64,000 nt of DNA from Indolivaga capnocytophagoides DSM 22835 (GTDB lineage: Bacteria > Bacteroidota > Bacteroidia > Bacteroidales > Dysgonomonadaceae), in NCBI RefSeq assembly GCF_000426485.1, contig NZ_AUFL01000019.1:1-64000 (forward strand), in the 5' to 3' direction. The notes below the pieces were generated by a model. The model was not told where the DNA came from. It ran no database searches and saw only the letters and a program-made list of their open reading frames with translations. Both the position numbers and the translations under genes were made by a program. Within the stretch, counting starts at the first letter, position 1; each line of letters starts with the position of its first letter. Shown piece by piece: positions 1-8,462 of the stretch.

Positions 1-94
1 AGCAACAGCTATCCTTGGAGAGTTTCAAGAGTTAAAAAGGATACGTGATATTTTGGCTAAAGCGCTGCTAGAGAAAGTTGTATTGAGGTTTTGA
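1..94 (+). CDS. C-terminal end of a gene cut by the window edge
   Basis: An open frame entering from the left edge (first full codon at 2) runs 30 codons to a TGA at 92-94. The peptide is helical-looking and charged, ending in KALLEKVVLRF. I do not recognise the family. It is supported only by an uninterrupted frame and the lack of any better explanation for this stretch, so it could be a chance frame. Confidence 0.4.
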   Translation, partial: ATAILGEFQELKRIRDILAKALLEKVVLRF

Positions 95-116
95 AAGAGA
101 GAAAAGGGTGGATATC

Positions 117-147
117 TTGCGTGTTAAAATATATATACATATATTTG
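117..147 (+). promoter_or_regulatory. Bacteroidota-type promoter (TTG-N20-TATATTTG)
   Basis: TTG at 117-119, a 20-nt spacer and TATATTTG at 140-147 match the -33/-7 consensus of the primary sigma factor in Bacteroidota. If used, transcription would start near 153 and the GA repeat would lie inside a roughly 520-nt leader of the surface-protein gene. Confidence 0.55.
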
Positions 148-258
148 CCCTGTAAAATAATCTCTTATCCAGCTAGATGGCGATTTTTTCTAACATAAAA
201 AATATATGGGGTATTCTAAATTTTAACGATTTAGGCTTGCATATATGTGCTAAAATAT

Positions 259-314
<56 letters not shown>

Positions 315-604
315 ACACACGCGCACGCACAGGCGTATACTACATAGGCGAATAAAACTTAAATTAGTTCGCCAATCTAAATTCTACCTATATAGAATAA
401 AAAGGTGTTTGTTGTATCATACCGATGCAATGAGTTTTGCTATGCCTCTATTTATACATATACTTATCGGACTATTTTTCAACTTCTGTTATAGTTGGGA
501 TAACAGGATGTCTCGTATAAACACGTTGTTTTGTTGTTGTTCGTGTGTCGTACAGGCAAATATCCTGAAAAGGAGTAGACTCCTTGTTGCGGTAGGACGC
601 AGAG

Positions 605-634
605 ATTGCATCCTGCCGTTATTTTATAGGTTTG
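605..634 (+). promoter_or_regulatory. Possible proximal promoter of the surface-protein gene
   Basis: TAGGTTTG at 627-634 fits the TAnnTTTG -7 element, with ATTG at 605-608 as a poor -33 box 18 nt before it. A start near 641 would give a leader of about 35 nt before the ATG at 678. Confidence 0.35.
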
Positions 635-677
635 AAAATCAACTCTCGATATTAAAATTACAAATTAAAGAATGACA

Positions 678-2639
678 ATGAAGAAGTTTTATTTAGTATT
701 ATTATTCCTTATCAGCTCGGTGATTCTGCAAGCGCAGGTGGGAATAAATACCGAAAATCCGCATCGGCTGACAGAGCTGGATGTGAAAAATATTGTGAAT
801 GGATCTGATACTATTCCCAAAGGCATCCTTGTGCCCAGATTAAGGACTGAACAACGTGACCAGATGGTTATTGCCGATGTTAAAGATGATAACGGTATCC
901 TTATCTATAATATAGATGAAGATTGCTATAACTATTACAACCGTCTGGAAAAAGAATGGAAAAGTATTTGCGGAAAAGCAAGTAAGGCTGTTTTCACGAT
1001 GGATTGTAGCAAAGTATCGGTCAGTGGCGAATATAAGAATGGGGTGGAAACCGGTTCTGCTAATTTTATATCTGTAACTGTTGATGTCACCAAACGAGGG
1101 ACTTATTCTATCTCGGCCACAATAACAGACCCTAATAAAGAAAATGGATATTTCTTTACGGCTTCGGGTGAATTTTTGTCGGAGGGAACTTATACTCTCC
1201 GTATTCCGGCAATGGGTACTCCTATAAATTATTCTAATCCGGATAAAGATCATTTTACAATAGATTTGAATGGAGTAAGGATGAACGGTTCACAGCCTGC
1301 TTGTACTTTTGAGATAGAAGTGAAAAATTCGGCTATTCGTCCTCGTTATACTATGTCTTGTTCAGGCACAGTAGTTTATGGAGAATATTATGAAGAGAAG
1401 GCCTTGGATGCGTCAAACTATATAGAAGTGGTTTTGAATGTTGAGTCAACATCGTACGGTGCTACTTATGAAATAGAAACCAATGAAGTGGATGGTATTA
1501 AATTTAAAGGATCAGGAGTCTTGTCTTCCACTCCTCAGACTGTACGTTTGCAAGGTGAGGGTGTGCCGTATAAAACATCAACCAAAAGTCTATACATCCG
1601 TTCTAATAGCGAATCTTCTACAGCAACCTGTATTGCTGAGGTTTGGATTATCATTCCTCCGAAACGAATCCTTACCATTGCAACAAATAATGCTTACGGT
1701 TATAACTTCGGATCTGTTGGTACGGCTTCGAATAAGATGATAACCGATCCTCTTAATTTTGGACCATTGCGTAATAGTATAGTTCGTTATTCAGGATTTA
1801 AGAATAAAGGAACGGGCATTACCTCTAATGAGGGAGCTGATGATGGACGGACAATTGTTTCGCGAGATGCTGGCTATTTTAATTCTACTGCCAGAGATCA
1901 GGAATTTCATAATTTATTATTTGGAACGAGTCAGTATCCGGCTGTCGATATCTTGTATATCGGATGGACTGGCGGTATCGGGACGGCTGCATCATTGTGG
2001 GATAATATAACAACGAATCAGCTCGAGGATATTTATAATTTTGTGCATGGAGGAGGTATTCTTCTTATGTTTAGTGAAGCTCCGGTGTTGAATAATAAGA
2101 TTTTCAGAAAGATATTTGAGAAAAGTGATATTAATTTTGTCGCTGGAGTAGGTACTAATCCTCCCGGATCGATTTATCGTTATCCGACTATTACCGACCC
2201 TATTTTAGACGGGCCTTTCGGAAATCTGACCGGCTTGTATTGGGGTGAGGATGCATCTACCACAAATTATGCTATAAACCTACCATTGGATCAGGTTGTG
2301 CTGTATTCCAACAATGTGAATGTGGCTAGTGGTAATGCGGAGATAATGAATGCCGCGACAGCTTTCCGCCATCGGACTTTACCTTTTGTTTGGGTCGGAG
2401 ATGGAGGCTTTACTTCCAATGATGCTGGTACATCCAACATTATATGTCCATTTAAATTGGCAACGAAAACAATTAAGGGTACAACCTTCTCAAATTATCC
2501 TACGTATAAGCCTAATTATGGGGCAGGAACAATTTCCGGGATGTCATCAACTTTTCAGGTGTATAATGCCGTTTTTGCAGCTAATGCTATGGCATGGTGT
2601 ATTCAGACAGCAGAAGAGTATAAGAGGGCTCAGAAATAA
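678..2639 (+). CDS. Secreted surface protein with two Ig-like repeats and an amidotransferase-like C-terminal region
   Basis: Start at the second ATG (678) gives a clean signal peptide (MKKFYLVLLFLISS...QAQ); an in-frame ATG at 672 is the alternative. The mature protein opens with VGINTENP...LDV, a motif common at the N-terminus of secreted Bacteroidota surface proteins. Two related beta-rich blocks follow, each starting near an FTMDCS or YTMSCS motif (about residues 105 and 220). The last 310 residues begin PPKRILTIA and contain VDILYIGWTGG and FVHGGGILLMFSE, resembling a class-I glutamine-amidotransferase-like or DUF4350-like fold; I see no clear catalytic Cys. There is no obvious T9SS sorting domain. 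Function is unknown; surface location is inferred. The upstream GA repeat suggests possible phase variation. Confidence 0.8.
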   Translation: MKKFYLVLLFLISSVILQAQVGINTENPHRLTELDVKNIVNGSDTIPKGILVPRLRTEQRDQMVIADVKDDNGILIYNIDEDCYNYYNRLEKEWKSICGKASKAVFTMDCSKVSVSGEYKNGVETGSANFISVTVDVTKRGTYSISATITDPNKENGYFFTASGEFLSEGTYTLRIPAMGTPINYSNPDKDHFTIDLNGVRMNGSQPACTFEIEVKNSAIRPRYTMSCSGTVVYGEYYEEKALDASNYIEVVLNVESTSYGATYEIETNEVDGIKFKGSGVLSSTPQTVRLQGEGVPYKTSTKSLYIRSNSESSTATCIAEVWIIIPPKRILTIATNNAYGYNFGSVGTASNKMITDPLNFGPLRNSIVRYSGFKNKGTGITSNEGADDGRTIVSRDAGYFNSTARDQEFHNLLFGTSQYPAVDILYIGWTGGIGTAASLWDNITTNQLEDIYNFVHGGGILLMFSEAPVLNNKIFRKIFEKSDINFVAGVGTNPPGSIYRYPTITDPILDGPFGNLTGLYWGEDASTTNYAINLPLDQVVLYSNNVNVASGNAEIMNAATAFRHRTLPFVWVGDGGFTSNDAGTSNIICPFKLATKTIKGTTFSNYPTYKPNYGAGTISGMSSTFQVYNAVFAANAMAWCIQTAEEYKRAQK

Positions 2640-2669
2640 AAAGAGAAGCATGATTAGAGTGTAGTTAAT

Positions 2670-2700
2670 AAAGGAGACAATTAAACTGTCTCCTTTATTT
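2670..2700 (+). terminator. Intrinsic terminator after the surface-protein gene
   Basis: A 10-bp stem, AAAGGAGACA with TGTCTCCTTT, closes a 7-nt loop and is followed by a T-rich run. It lies 30 nt after the stop codon. Confidence 0.85.
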
Positions 2701-2738
2701 TATCCATACCTAAAATTTGATGAAAATTTCGGCACAAT

Positions 2739-2773
2739 GAAAAAAGGTAACATCTGCATAGGATGTTACCTTT
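2739..2773 (-). terminator. Intrinsic terminator of argS
   Basis: On the minus strand a 12-bp stem (AAAGGTAACATC with GATGTTACCTTT) is followed by TTTTTTC. It lies about 25 nt after the argS stop and faces the terminator of the convergent gene. Confidence 0.85.
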
Positions 2774-2797
2774 CTTAATAATATATGATATAAGCCC

Positions 2798-4597
2798 TTA
2801 CATTCTGTCCGGAACTTCTATTCCCAGCAGCTGCATACCTTTTTGTACTGTACGTGATATATTAAGAGAAAGAATCAATCTGAAATTGCGGATAGCTCCG
2901 TTTTCTTCTTTCAATATCGAGTGATCGTGGTAGAATTGGTTGTACTCTTTTACCAACTCGTATATATAGTTAGCGATAATTGCCGGACTGTACTCGTCTC
3001 CGGCCTGTTTAACTACAGCCGCAAATTCTGCTAAGAGTTGGATTAAGGATTCTTCTTTTTCTGTTGGTTGTATACTATTATCCATCGCATCGGAAATCTT
3101 TATTCCTGTTTCGGCAGCTTTACGTAATACCGATTGTATGCGGGCATATGTATACTGAATAAAAGGACCTGTATTACCGTTGAAATCGATAGATTCTTTC
3201 GGATTGAAGACCATGTTCTTTTTGGGGTCTACTTTCAGTATGAAATACTTTAATGCACCAAGTCCTACGATACGGGCTATGTTGTTGGCTTCGCCTTCGG
3301 TGCAGTTGTCCAGTTTGCCTAATTCATCGGAAGTTTCACGGGCAGTGACTACCATTTCTTCGACAAGGTCATCTGCATCAACAACAGTTCCTTCACGCGA
3401 TTTCATGCGTCCCATTCCTTTGGGTAATTCTACCATTCCATAAGAAAAGTGTACTAAGTCTTTTCCAAACTTGAAACCCAGCTTGTCAAGAAGTATTGCT
3501 AATACCTGAAAGTGGTAGTTTTGCTCATTTCCAACTACATAAACCATTCTATCTATGTGGTAATCATCATAACGCAGTTTGGCTGTACCTATGTCCTGAG
3601 TCATATATACCGACGTGCCGTCTCCGCGTAAAAGGAGTTTTTGGTCGAGTCCTTCTCCTGTCAAATCCGCCCAGACGGAATTGTCTTCTTTTTTGAAGAA
3701 TGTTCCTTCTTTGAGACCTCTTAATACTTCGTCTTTACCATTAAGGTAAGTTTCGGATTCGTAATATATCTTATCGAAATTAACCCCTAATACTTTGTAT
3801 GTTTCGTCGAATCCGGCATAGACCCAACTGTTCATTTTTTTCCAAAGTTCTACAGTGTCTTTGTCTCCATTTTCCCAGAGGCGAAGCATTTCACGGGCTT
3901 CCGCCATTAATGAAGATTTTGCTTCAGCTTCTTCTTTTGTCAGACCTTGTTCCTGTAGGTTCTTCAGTTCTTCTCTATAGTGTTTATCAAATAAAACATA
4001 GAATTTTCCTACAAGGTGGTCGCCTTTTTCTCCTGTTGATTCGGGAGTCTCTCCATTGCCCCACTTTTTCCATGCGAGCATCGATTTACAGATATGGATG
4101 CCCCGATCGTTTACTATATTCGTTTTTACAACTCTGTTTCCATTTGCCTGTAGTATTTCGGAGATAGAATATCCTAACAGGTTATTGCGGATATGTCCAA
4201 GGTGTAGGGGTTTATTTGTATTAGGTGATGAATACTCTATCATTACCAGCGGCGAATTATCTGCAGCTCTGATGATGCCATATTCAGGCAGAGAGTTTAT
4301 GTCGGATAAGAGTTCCAGCCAACATTTTCCGGCAATTTCTAAATTCAAGAATCCTTTTACGACATTAAAACCGGATATATAAGGGCTGTTGGCAGAAAGC
4401 CATTCGCCTATTTCCTGTGCTGTTTGCTCGGGGCTTTTTCGGGATATTTTCAGAAACGGGAAGGTTACTAGGGTTAAATGTCCCTTAAACTCTTTGCGTG
4501 TCTTCTGTAATTGGGTCAGCGACGCTTCTACTTCTGTACCATAAAGCTCTTTAATTGCCGATGCAATACTAGCCTCAATTGCTTGTTCTATCTTCAT
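2798..4597 (-). CDS. argS: Arginyl-tRNA synthetase
   Basis: Class Ia aminoacyl-tRNA synthetase that charges tRNA-Arg in the cytoplasm. The 599-aa length is normal. An N-terminal ArgRS-specific domain is followed by the HIGH-type motif HLGH at residues 132-135 within SSPNTNKPLHLGHIRNN, the arginine-site motif YVVGNEQNYHF, a KMSKS-equivalent MKSREGT, and a C-terminal anticodon-binding (DALR) helical domain containing QYTYARIQSVLRKA. It stands alone, with its own terminator; HU lies upstream on the same strand but is separated by an HU terminator. Confidence 0.97.
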   Translation of the reverse strand: MKIEQAIEASIASAIKELYGTEVEASLTQLQKTRKEFKGHLTLVTFPFLKISRKSPEQTAQEIGEWLSANSPYISGFNVVKGFLNLEIAGKCWLELLSDINSLPEYGIIRAADNSPLVMIEYSSPNTNKPLHLGHIRNNLLGYSISEILQANGNRVVKTNIVNDRGIHICKSMLAWKKWGNGETPESTGEKGDHLVGKFYVLFDKHYREELKNLQEQGLTKEEAEAKSSLMAEAREMLRLWENGDKDTVELWKKMNSWVYAGFDETYKVLGVNFDKIYYESETYLNGKDEVLRGLKEGTFFKKEDNSVWADLTGEGLDQKLLLRGDGTSVYMTQDIGTAKLRYDDYHIDRMVYVVGNEQNYHFQVLAILLDKLGFKFGKDLVHFSYGMVELPKGMGRMKSREGTVVDADDLVEEMVVTARETSDELGKLDNCTEGEANNIARIVGLGALKYFILKVDPKKNMVFNPKESIDFNGNTGPFIQYTYARIQSVLRKAAETGIKISDAMDNSIQPTEKEESLIQLLAEFAAVVKQAGDEYSPAIIANYIYELVKEYNQFYHDHSILKEENGAIRNFRLILSLNISRTVQKGMQLLGIEVPDRM

Positions 4598-4629
4598 CCT
4601 TCTAAACTTTCATTTTTATCTATAAAGTA

Positions 4630-4637
4630 CAAAGCTA
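4630..4637 (-). promoter_or_regulatory. Possible -7 element of argS
   Basis: The minus strand reads TAGCTTTG, matching TAnnTTTG, about 33 nt before the argS start. No good -33 box is visible at the right distance, so the call is weak. Confidence 0.35.
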
Positions 4638-4639
4638 CA

Positions 4640-4669
4640 AAAAAACAGGAAAGAGTAACTCCTTCCTGT
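4640..4669 (-). terminator. Intrinsic terminator of hup
   Basis: A minus-strand stem, ACAGGAA with TTCCTGT, is followed by a run of seven T. It lies between hup and argS and separates the two transcripts. Confidence 0.75.
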
Positions 4670-4693
4670 CTTCTTGTTTTTTTTGATTTGTAA

Positions 4694-4960
4694 TTACAAA
4701 TTTGCTAATTCAGCTCCTGCTTTGAATTTCACAACTTTTTTAGCAGGGATGTTGATTGTTGCTTTAGTTCTAGGATTGATACCTTTTCTTGCAGCTTTTT
4801 CTGTAACAGAATATGTTCCGAAACCAACAAGAGCGATTTTTTCGCCTTTCTTCAATTCTTCACCTACAGTTTCGATAAAAGCATCCAATGCTTTTTTTGA
4901 ATCAACTTTGCTTAATCCAGCTTTTTCTGAAATAGCATTAATTAGTTCAGTCTTATTCAT
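4694..4960 (-). CDS. hup: HU-family DNA-binding protein
   Basis: 88 aa, the normal size for a bacterial HU monomer. It begins MNKTELINAISEKAGLSK and has the family signature GFGTYSVTEKAARKGINPRT, the DNA-wrapping beta-arm region. HU dimers bend and compact DNA in the nucleoid. The gene is monocistronic with its own strong promoter (5027-5058) and terminator. The precise paralogue (HU-alpha or HU-beta type) cannot be told from this window. Confidence 0.95.
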   Translation of the reverse strand: MNKTELINAISEKAGLSKVDSKKALDAFIETVGEELKKGEKIALVGFGTYSVTEKAARKGINPRTKATINIPAKKVVKFKAGAELANL

Positions 4961-5026
4961 AATAATGCAATAAAAAAATTAATAAAAAATTTGATTTGTT
5001 TAATGATTTGCCTAATATTCAAACAC

Positions 5027-5058
5027 CAAATATAGATTATAGTTTAGTAACTATCAAA
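5027..5058 (-). promoter_or_regulatory. Promoter of hup (TTTG-N20-TATATTTG)
   Basis: Reading the minus strand, TTTG (5055-5058), a 20-nt spacer and TATATTTG (5027-5034) match the Bacteroidota primary-sigma consensus closely. The predicted start is near 5020, about 60 nt before the hup ATG. Confidence 0.75.
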
Positions 5059-5149
5059 AAAAAACGCCAAAACATAAGTTAAATCAACGATTTATTGAAT
5101 TTTTAAGGGATATGGAACTTAATTCTAATGACCAAAAGGAAAATATCCG

Positions 5150-5157
5150 TAAATTTG
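5150..5157 (+). promoter_or_regulatory. Possible -7 element for the rhomboid operon
   Basis: TAAATTTG fits TAnnTTTG and lies 23 nt before the first rhomboid ATG. No clear TTG -33 box is visible about 20 nt upstream. Confidence 0.4.
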
Positions 5158-5180
5158 CGTTAAATACTTATTGATATTTT

Positions 5181-5954
5181 ATGAATCAAAGCAATAGAGG
5201 TTTTTTTAGTTCGGTTCCTCCGGTTACACTCAATATCATAATCATCAATGTTATATGTTGGTTGGCTCAGATGTTGTTTTTATCAAGAGGAATAGATCTT
5301 AGTGACTATCTGGGACTCCATTATTTCAGTTCGGATCAGTTTTATCCTCACCAGATAATTACATATATGTTTTTGCACGATCCATCAGGTATCATGCATG
5401 TATTGTTCAATATGTTTGCGGTGTACATGTTTGGTCGGACACTTGAACTTGTATGGGGTGGTAAGCGTTTTCTGTTTTATTATATCATAACCGGAATAGG
5501 GGCTGCCTTGGCCAATATTCTCGTAATGTTTCTTCGTATTAAATTTGCAGAGATGAATCTGTCCCCCGAAATGGTGGCCGAAGTGTATGTGAAGGGAGCC
5601 GCTCTGATAGAAAAGGGTATGACTTACAGCGATCCGGCTATGGCTAAACTGAATGAATTACTCTATCTTGCCAATGTGGGTACTACAGTAGGGGCCTCCG
5701 GTGCGGTTTTCGGGATATTAGTTGCTTTCGGAATTATGTTCCCATATGTGGAATTGATGGTGATACCTATTCCTGTTCCTATCAAAGCAAAGTATTTTGT
5801 AATTATTTACGGACTTATTGAGCTTTTCTTGGGAGTGTGGAATAAAGCAGGAGACAATGTTGCTCATTTTGCTCATTTGGGAGGTCTGCTTACCGGATTG
5901 ATTTTGGTGTTGTACTGGAAAAAGAGAAATAAGAAAAATGGCAGGTTTTATTAA
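5181..5954 (+). CDS. Rhomboid-family intramembrane serine protease (first of two)
   Basis: 257-aa polytopic membrane protein. The catalytic serine is S173 in GASGAVFG and the partner histidine is H232 in AHFAHLGG; a family-typical HxxxN-like patch (MHVLFNMFA, about 72-80) lies in the second helix. An insertion of about 50 residues (115-165) lies between membrane segments before the serine motif. Rhomboids cleave transmembrane substrates within the bilayer; the substrate here is unknown. The next rhomboid gene overlaps its 3' end by 17 nt, so the two are translationally coupled. Confidence 0.93.
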   Translation: MNQSNRGFFSSVPPVTLNIIIINVICWLAQMLFLSRGIDLSDYLGLHYFSSDQFYPHQIITYMFLHDPSGIMHVLFNMFAVYMFGRTLELVWGGKRFLFYYIITGIGAALANILVMFLRIKFAEMNLSPEMVAEVYVKGAALIEKGMTYSDPAMAKLNELLYLANVGTTVGASGAVFGILVAFGIMFPYVELMVIPIPVPIKAKYFVIIYGLIELFLGVWNKAGDNVAHFAHLGGLLTGLILVLYWKKRNKKNGRFY

Positions 5955-6816
5955 TTCTATAAGAGATATATTAAGAAAAAAAGATACTCTTTTTACGCTG
6001 ATTTTCGTTAATGTTGCAATATTTGCAGTATGTGCGATATTTAGGGTGATAGGCGTTTTATTTGAAATTAATTACCCCGATTTAGGCATTTACTTTGAGG
6101 TTTCGTCTAATGTCCATACTGCGTTAAGCCATTTTTGGACATTGTTTACTTATATGTTCTTGCATTATGATATCTGGCATATCCTTTTCAATATGCTTAT
6201 GTTGTATTGGTTCGGGCTTATATTCCGTTCTTATTTTACGTCTAAACATCTGGTCGCTGTATATATTCTGGGCGGTATTGCGGGTGCATTATTTTATATT
6301 CTGACATTTAATACCATTCCTTATTTTGTAGGGTTGGGAGCCTCTTCTATGATAGGTGCATCAGGAGCTGTAACTGCAATTATATTTGCTGCGGCTTTTT
6401 ATAATCGGAATCTTGAAGTAGGACTCTTATTCTTGGGTAGAATTAAGATTATATATATAGCTCTGTTTATCTTTCTGTTGGACTTTATTGCCTTAGGAGG
6501 AGGTAGTAATACTGGAGGTCATGTTGCTCATATTGGAGGAGCTGTGTTCGGCTATCTGTTTGCAACTCAATATCTGAAAGGACGGGATATTACAAAATGG
6601 TTTAATTATCTGATAGACCGGGTAGCTAATCTGTTCAAAAGATCACCCAAAATGAAGGTGTCTTATCGTAAGGGAAAGACAGATGAGCAGTATAACCAGC
6701 AACGGCACAGCAATGAAGTTGAGATAGACCGTATCTTGGATAAGATAAAACAGTCGGGCTATAATAGCCTGAATGACGAAGAAAAAAAGAGATTATTCGA
6801 TGCAAGCAATAAATAA
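5938..6816 (+). CDS. Rhomboid-family intramembrane serine protease with C-terminal extension (second of two)
   Basis: 292 aa. Catalytic S142 in GASGAVTA and H198 in GGHVAHIGG are both present. After the membrane domain (to about residue 212) comes a soluble basic tail ending in a small helical module (VEIDRILDKIKQSGYNSL...EEKKRLF) found at the C-terminus of many Bacteroidota rhomboids. It overlaps its neighbours on both sides (17 nt upstream, about 17 nt downstream), so the three genes form one operon. Having two active-looking copies suggests different substrates or a heteromeric arrangement; this is inference. Confidence 0.93.
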   Translation: MAGFINSIRDILRKKDTLFTLIFVNVAIFAVCAIFRVIGVLFEINYPDLGIYFEVSSNVHTALSHFWTLFTYMFLHYDIWHILFNMLMLYWFGLIFRSYFTSKHLVAVYILGGIAGALFYILTFNTIPYFVGLGASSMIGASGAVTAIIFAAAFYNRNLEVGLLFLGRIKIIYIALFIFLLDFIALGGGSNTGGHVAHIGGAVFGYLFATQYLKGRDITKWFNYLIDRVANLFKRSPKMKVSYRKGKTDEQYNQQRHSNEVEIDRILDKIKQSGYNSLNDEEKKRLFDASNK

Positions 6817-7924
6817 CAGATTTTTCAGAGGGATACGGCGTTTTTTGAAATCGATAGCTTTTGGGCTGAATATTTTTACCCTTTTGTTATTGTTGTCTTC
6901 GTGGTTGACTTGGACTGTATCTCCCGAAAGGTTTTCTATATTTGCCTATCTTGGGTTAGGGTTTGCTTTTACATTTATTGCGGCTATCCTTTTTCTGTTT
7001 GTCTGGAGTTTTGCCAGAAAATGGAAGATGCTTGCTGTAAATATTTTGGTTATACTTATCTGTATTAAACCCATTACCGCATATTTTCCCGTGAATATCT
7101 TTTCATCTAAGGCTCCTGAGAAAACATTGAAGGTGATGACGTATAATGTAAGGGGTTTTGCGTGGGATGTAAACAGAGGATGGGATAAGAAACATCCTAT
7201 GGTTGAGTATATTAAATCAGTTGATCCGGATATTATCTGTATGCAGGAGTATTTGAGCGTAGGATGGGGTGTGAAAACTAATACTCGTAATTTGCTTAAA
7301 GCTTTGAAGAAGTATCCTTATTATTCAATGACTAAGTTACGGCCTGGGGATCGGTATGAATATGGTTTGCTTTGCTTATCGAAATATCCGATAAAGAAAG
7401 TTTTGCCTATTCCTATTGTAACTAGTGATAATGGTTCGGTGTTATATGAGATAGATGTGGATGGTAAAAGAATTACTTTGATTAATAACCATCTGGAATC
7501 GAATCGTCTGGCTTCTGATGACAAAAAAATGTATAAGAAGTTTATTAAGCAACGCGATTCTCAGATGCTTGATGAGATAACACATAATCTGGAGCGTAAG
7601 CTTGGTGGCGCATATAAAGTACGTGCTCCTCAGGCTGATCTCATAGCCCACTATATAAGTGAGCAGAAAACTGATGCCACTATTGTCTGCGGAGATTTTA
7701 ATGATACTCCTATATCTTATACATACAGGACGATATCTAAAAATTTAGTAGACTCTTATGTCGAAACAGCTTTTGGACCCAGAATTACTTATCATGAGAA
7801 TTTTTTCTGGTTCAGAATCGATTTTATAATGCATTCTAAGAATGTAAAAGCGTATAATACTACTATTGATAAAGTGAACTTCTCGGATCATTATCCGGTT
7901 TGGACTTGTCTTGATTTGAATTAG
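6800..7924 (+). CDS. Membrane-anchored endonuclease/exonuclease/phosphatase-family protein
   Basis: I prefer the ATG at 6800 (374 aa), which gives the same 17-nt overlap seen between the two rhomboids; an in-frame start at 6773 would add nine residues. About three hydrophobic segments occupy the first 110 residues. The EEP domain follows, with LKVMTYNVRGF, the metal-binding Glu in MQEY, an ELE-like NNHLESNR patch, VCGDFNDTP and the catalytic SDHYPV near the end. The fold covers nucleases, phospholipases and phosphatases, so the substrate cannot be named. A fixed partnership with the rhomboids is suggested by the overlaps. Confidence 0.88.
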   Translation: MQAINNRFFRGIRRFLKSIAFGLNIFTLLLLLSSWLTWTVSPERFSIFAYLGLGFAFTFIAAILFLFVWSFARKWKMLAVNILVILICIKPITAYFPVNIFSSKAPEKTLKVMTYNVRGFAWDVNRGWDKKHPMVEYIKSVDPDIICMQEYLSVGWGVKTNTRNLLKALKKYPYYSMTKLRPGDRYEYGLLCLSKYPIKKVLPIPIVTSDNGSVLYEIDVDGKRITLINNHLESNRLASDDKKMYKKFIKQRDSQMLDEITHNLERKLGGAYKVRAPQADLIAHYISEQKTDATIVCGDFNDTPISYTYRTISKNLVDSYVETAFGPRITYHENFFWFRIDFIMHSKNVKAYNTTIDKVNFSDHYPVWTCLDLN

Positions 7925-7926
7925 AG

Positions 7927-7989
7927 TCTTAGGCTTTTTTTATTCTGTTCAGACAAGTTTGTCGCAGCCTAAGAAGGCTTCGGTTTTTT
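7927..7989 (+). terminator. Terminator-like region with alternative hairpins
   Basis: TCTTAGGCT (7927-7935) can pair with AGCCTAAGA (7966-7974). The second arm can instead pair with AGGCT at 7975-7979, and a T6 run follows at 7984-7989. It most simply ends the rhomboid/EEP operon; the mutually exclusive pairings also look attenuator-like upstream of queD. Confidence 0.55.
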
Positions 7990-8029
7990 ACTTGCTAACA
8001 GAAAGTATTGATGACATATCTTAAAAAGC

Positions 8030-8049
8030 GATAACAGACTGATGTTATC
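8030..8049 (+). repeat. Inverted repeat 1 of the leader cassette, queD copy
   Basis: GATAACA, a 6-nt loop and TGTTATC, followed by a CTTACAAAG patch. It lies 22 nt before the AGGTCTGAGACCT palindrome. Related repeats occur upstream of porX, ygiQ and the GNAT gene. Confidence 0.75.
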
Positions 8050-8070
8050 ATGCTTACAAAGCATACAAGT

Positions 8071-8083
8071 AGGTCTGAGACCT
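8071..8083 (+). promoter_or_regulatory. Leader palindrome AGGTCTGAGACCT, queD copy
   Basis: Perfect consensus copy of the dispersed palindrome, flanked by TA upstream and TAAAAAC downstream. It ends about 17 nt before the queD ATG. Confidence 0.85.
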
Positions 8084-8099
8084 TAAAAACTAAAAAGTG

Positions 8100-8462
8100 A
8101 TGTATAAAATAAGTAAACAATTTGCATTTTCGGCCTCTCATATTCTGGAAGGCTTACCCGAAGGGCATCCTTGCGGGAGAATGCACGGACATAATTATAT
8201 TGTGACAATTCATCTCAAATCTGATGTTTTGAACGATGTCGGTTTTGTGAAAGATTACAGAGAACTAAGTGTTATCAAACAATTTATAGATGATAAACTT
8301 GATCACAGGCATTTGAACGATATCTTCGACATGAACCCTACAGCTGAGAATTTGGCTCGTACCTTATATGAGATCTTTGCGGAATCTATTCCTCAGATTT
8401 ATGCTGTGGAAGTATCCGAGACTCCTAAAACTACTGCTATATATGAAGCTGACGGTAAATGA
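8100..8462 (+). CDS. queD: 6-carboxy-5,6,7,8-tetrahydropterin synthase (QueD)
   Basis: Converts dihydroneopterin triphosphate to carboxytetrahydropterin, a step in queuosine precursor synthesis. The ATG at 8100 follows an in-frame GTG by one codon and is the likely start, giving 120 aa. Family signatures include the zinc histidines (FSASH near residue 14 and GRMHGHNY near 29-36) and the LDHRHLND motif. The coding end overlaps queE by 20 nt. The leader carries the palindrome cassette. Confidence 0.93.
   Translation: MYKISKQFAFSASHILEGLPEGHPCGRMHGHNYIVTIHLKSDVLNDVGFVKDYRELSVIKQFIDDKLDHRHLNDIFDMNPTAENLARTLYEIFAESIPQIYAVEVSETPKTTAIYEADGK

Noticed and set aside
409-675. 88-aa reading frame upstream of the surface-protein gene
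   Set aside because: Non-ATG start, unusual Cys-rich composition, no homology recognised, and it runs into the next start codon as expected for a chance frame in a leader.
6773-6800. Earlier start for the EEP-family gene at 6773
   Set aside because: It would overlap the rhomboid gene by 44 nt and add a charged segment before the membrane helix; the ATG at 6800 gives the same 17-nt overlap as the preceding gene pair.
8071-8083. Leader palindrome as an intrinsic terminator
   Set aside because: The stem is short and no T run follows; it lies just before start codons, not after genes.
8030-8100. preQ1 riboswitch before queD
   Set aside because: I could not find the preQ1-I core (AACC...ACTAA-type tail) or a preQ1-II-like arrangement; the leader matches the dispersed cassette found before unrelated genes instead.
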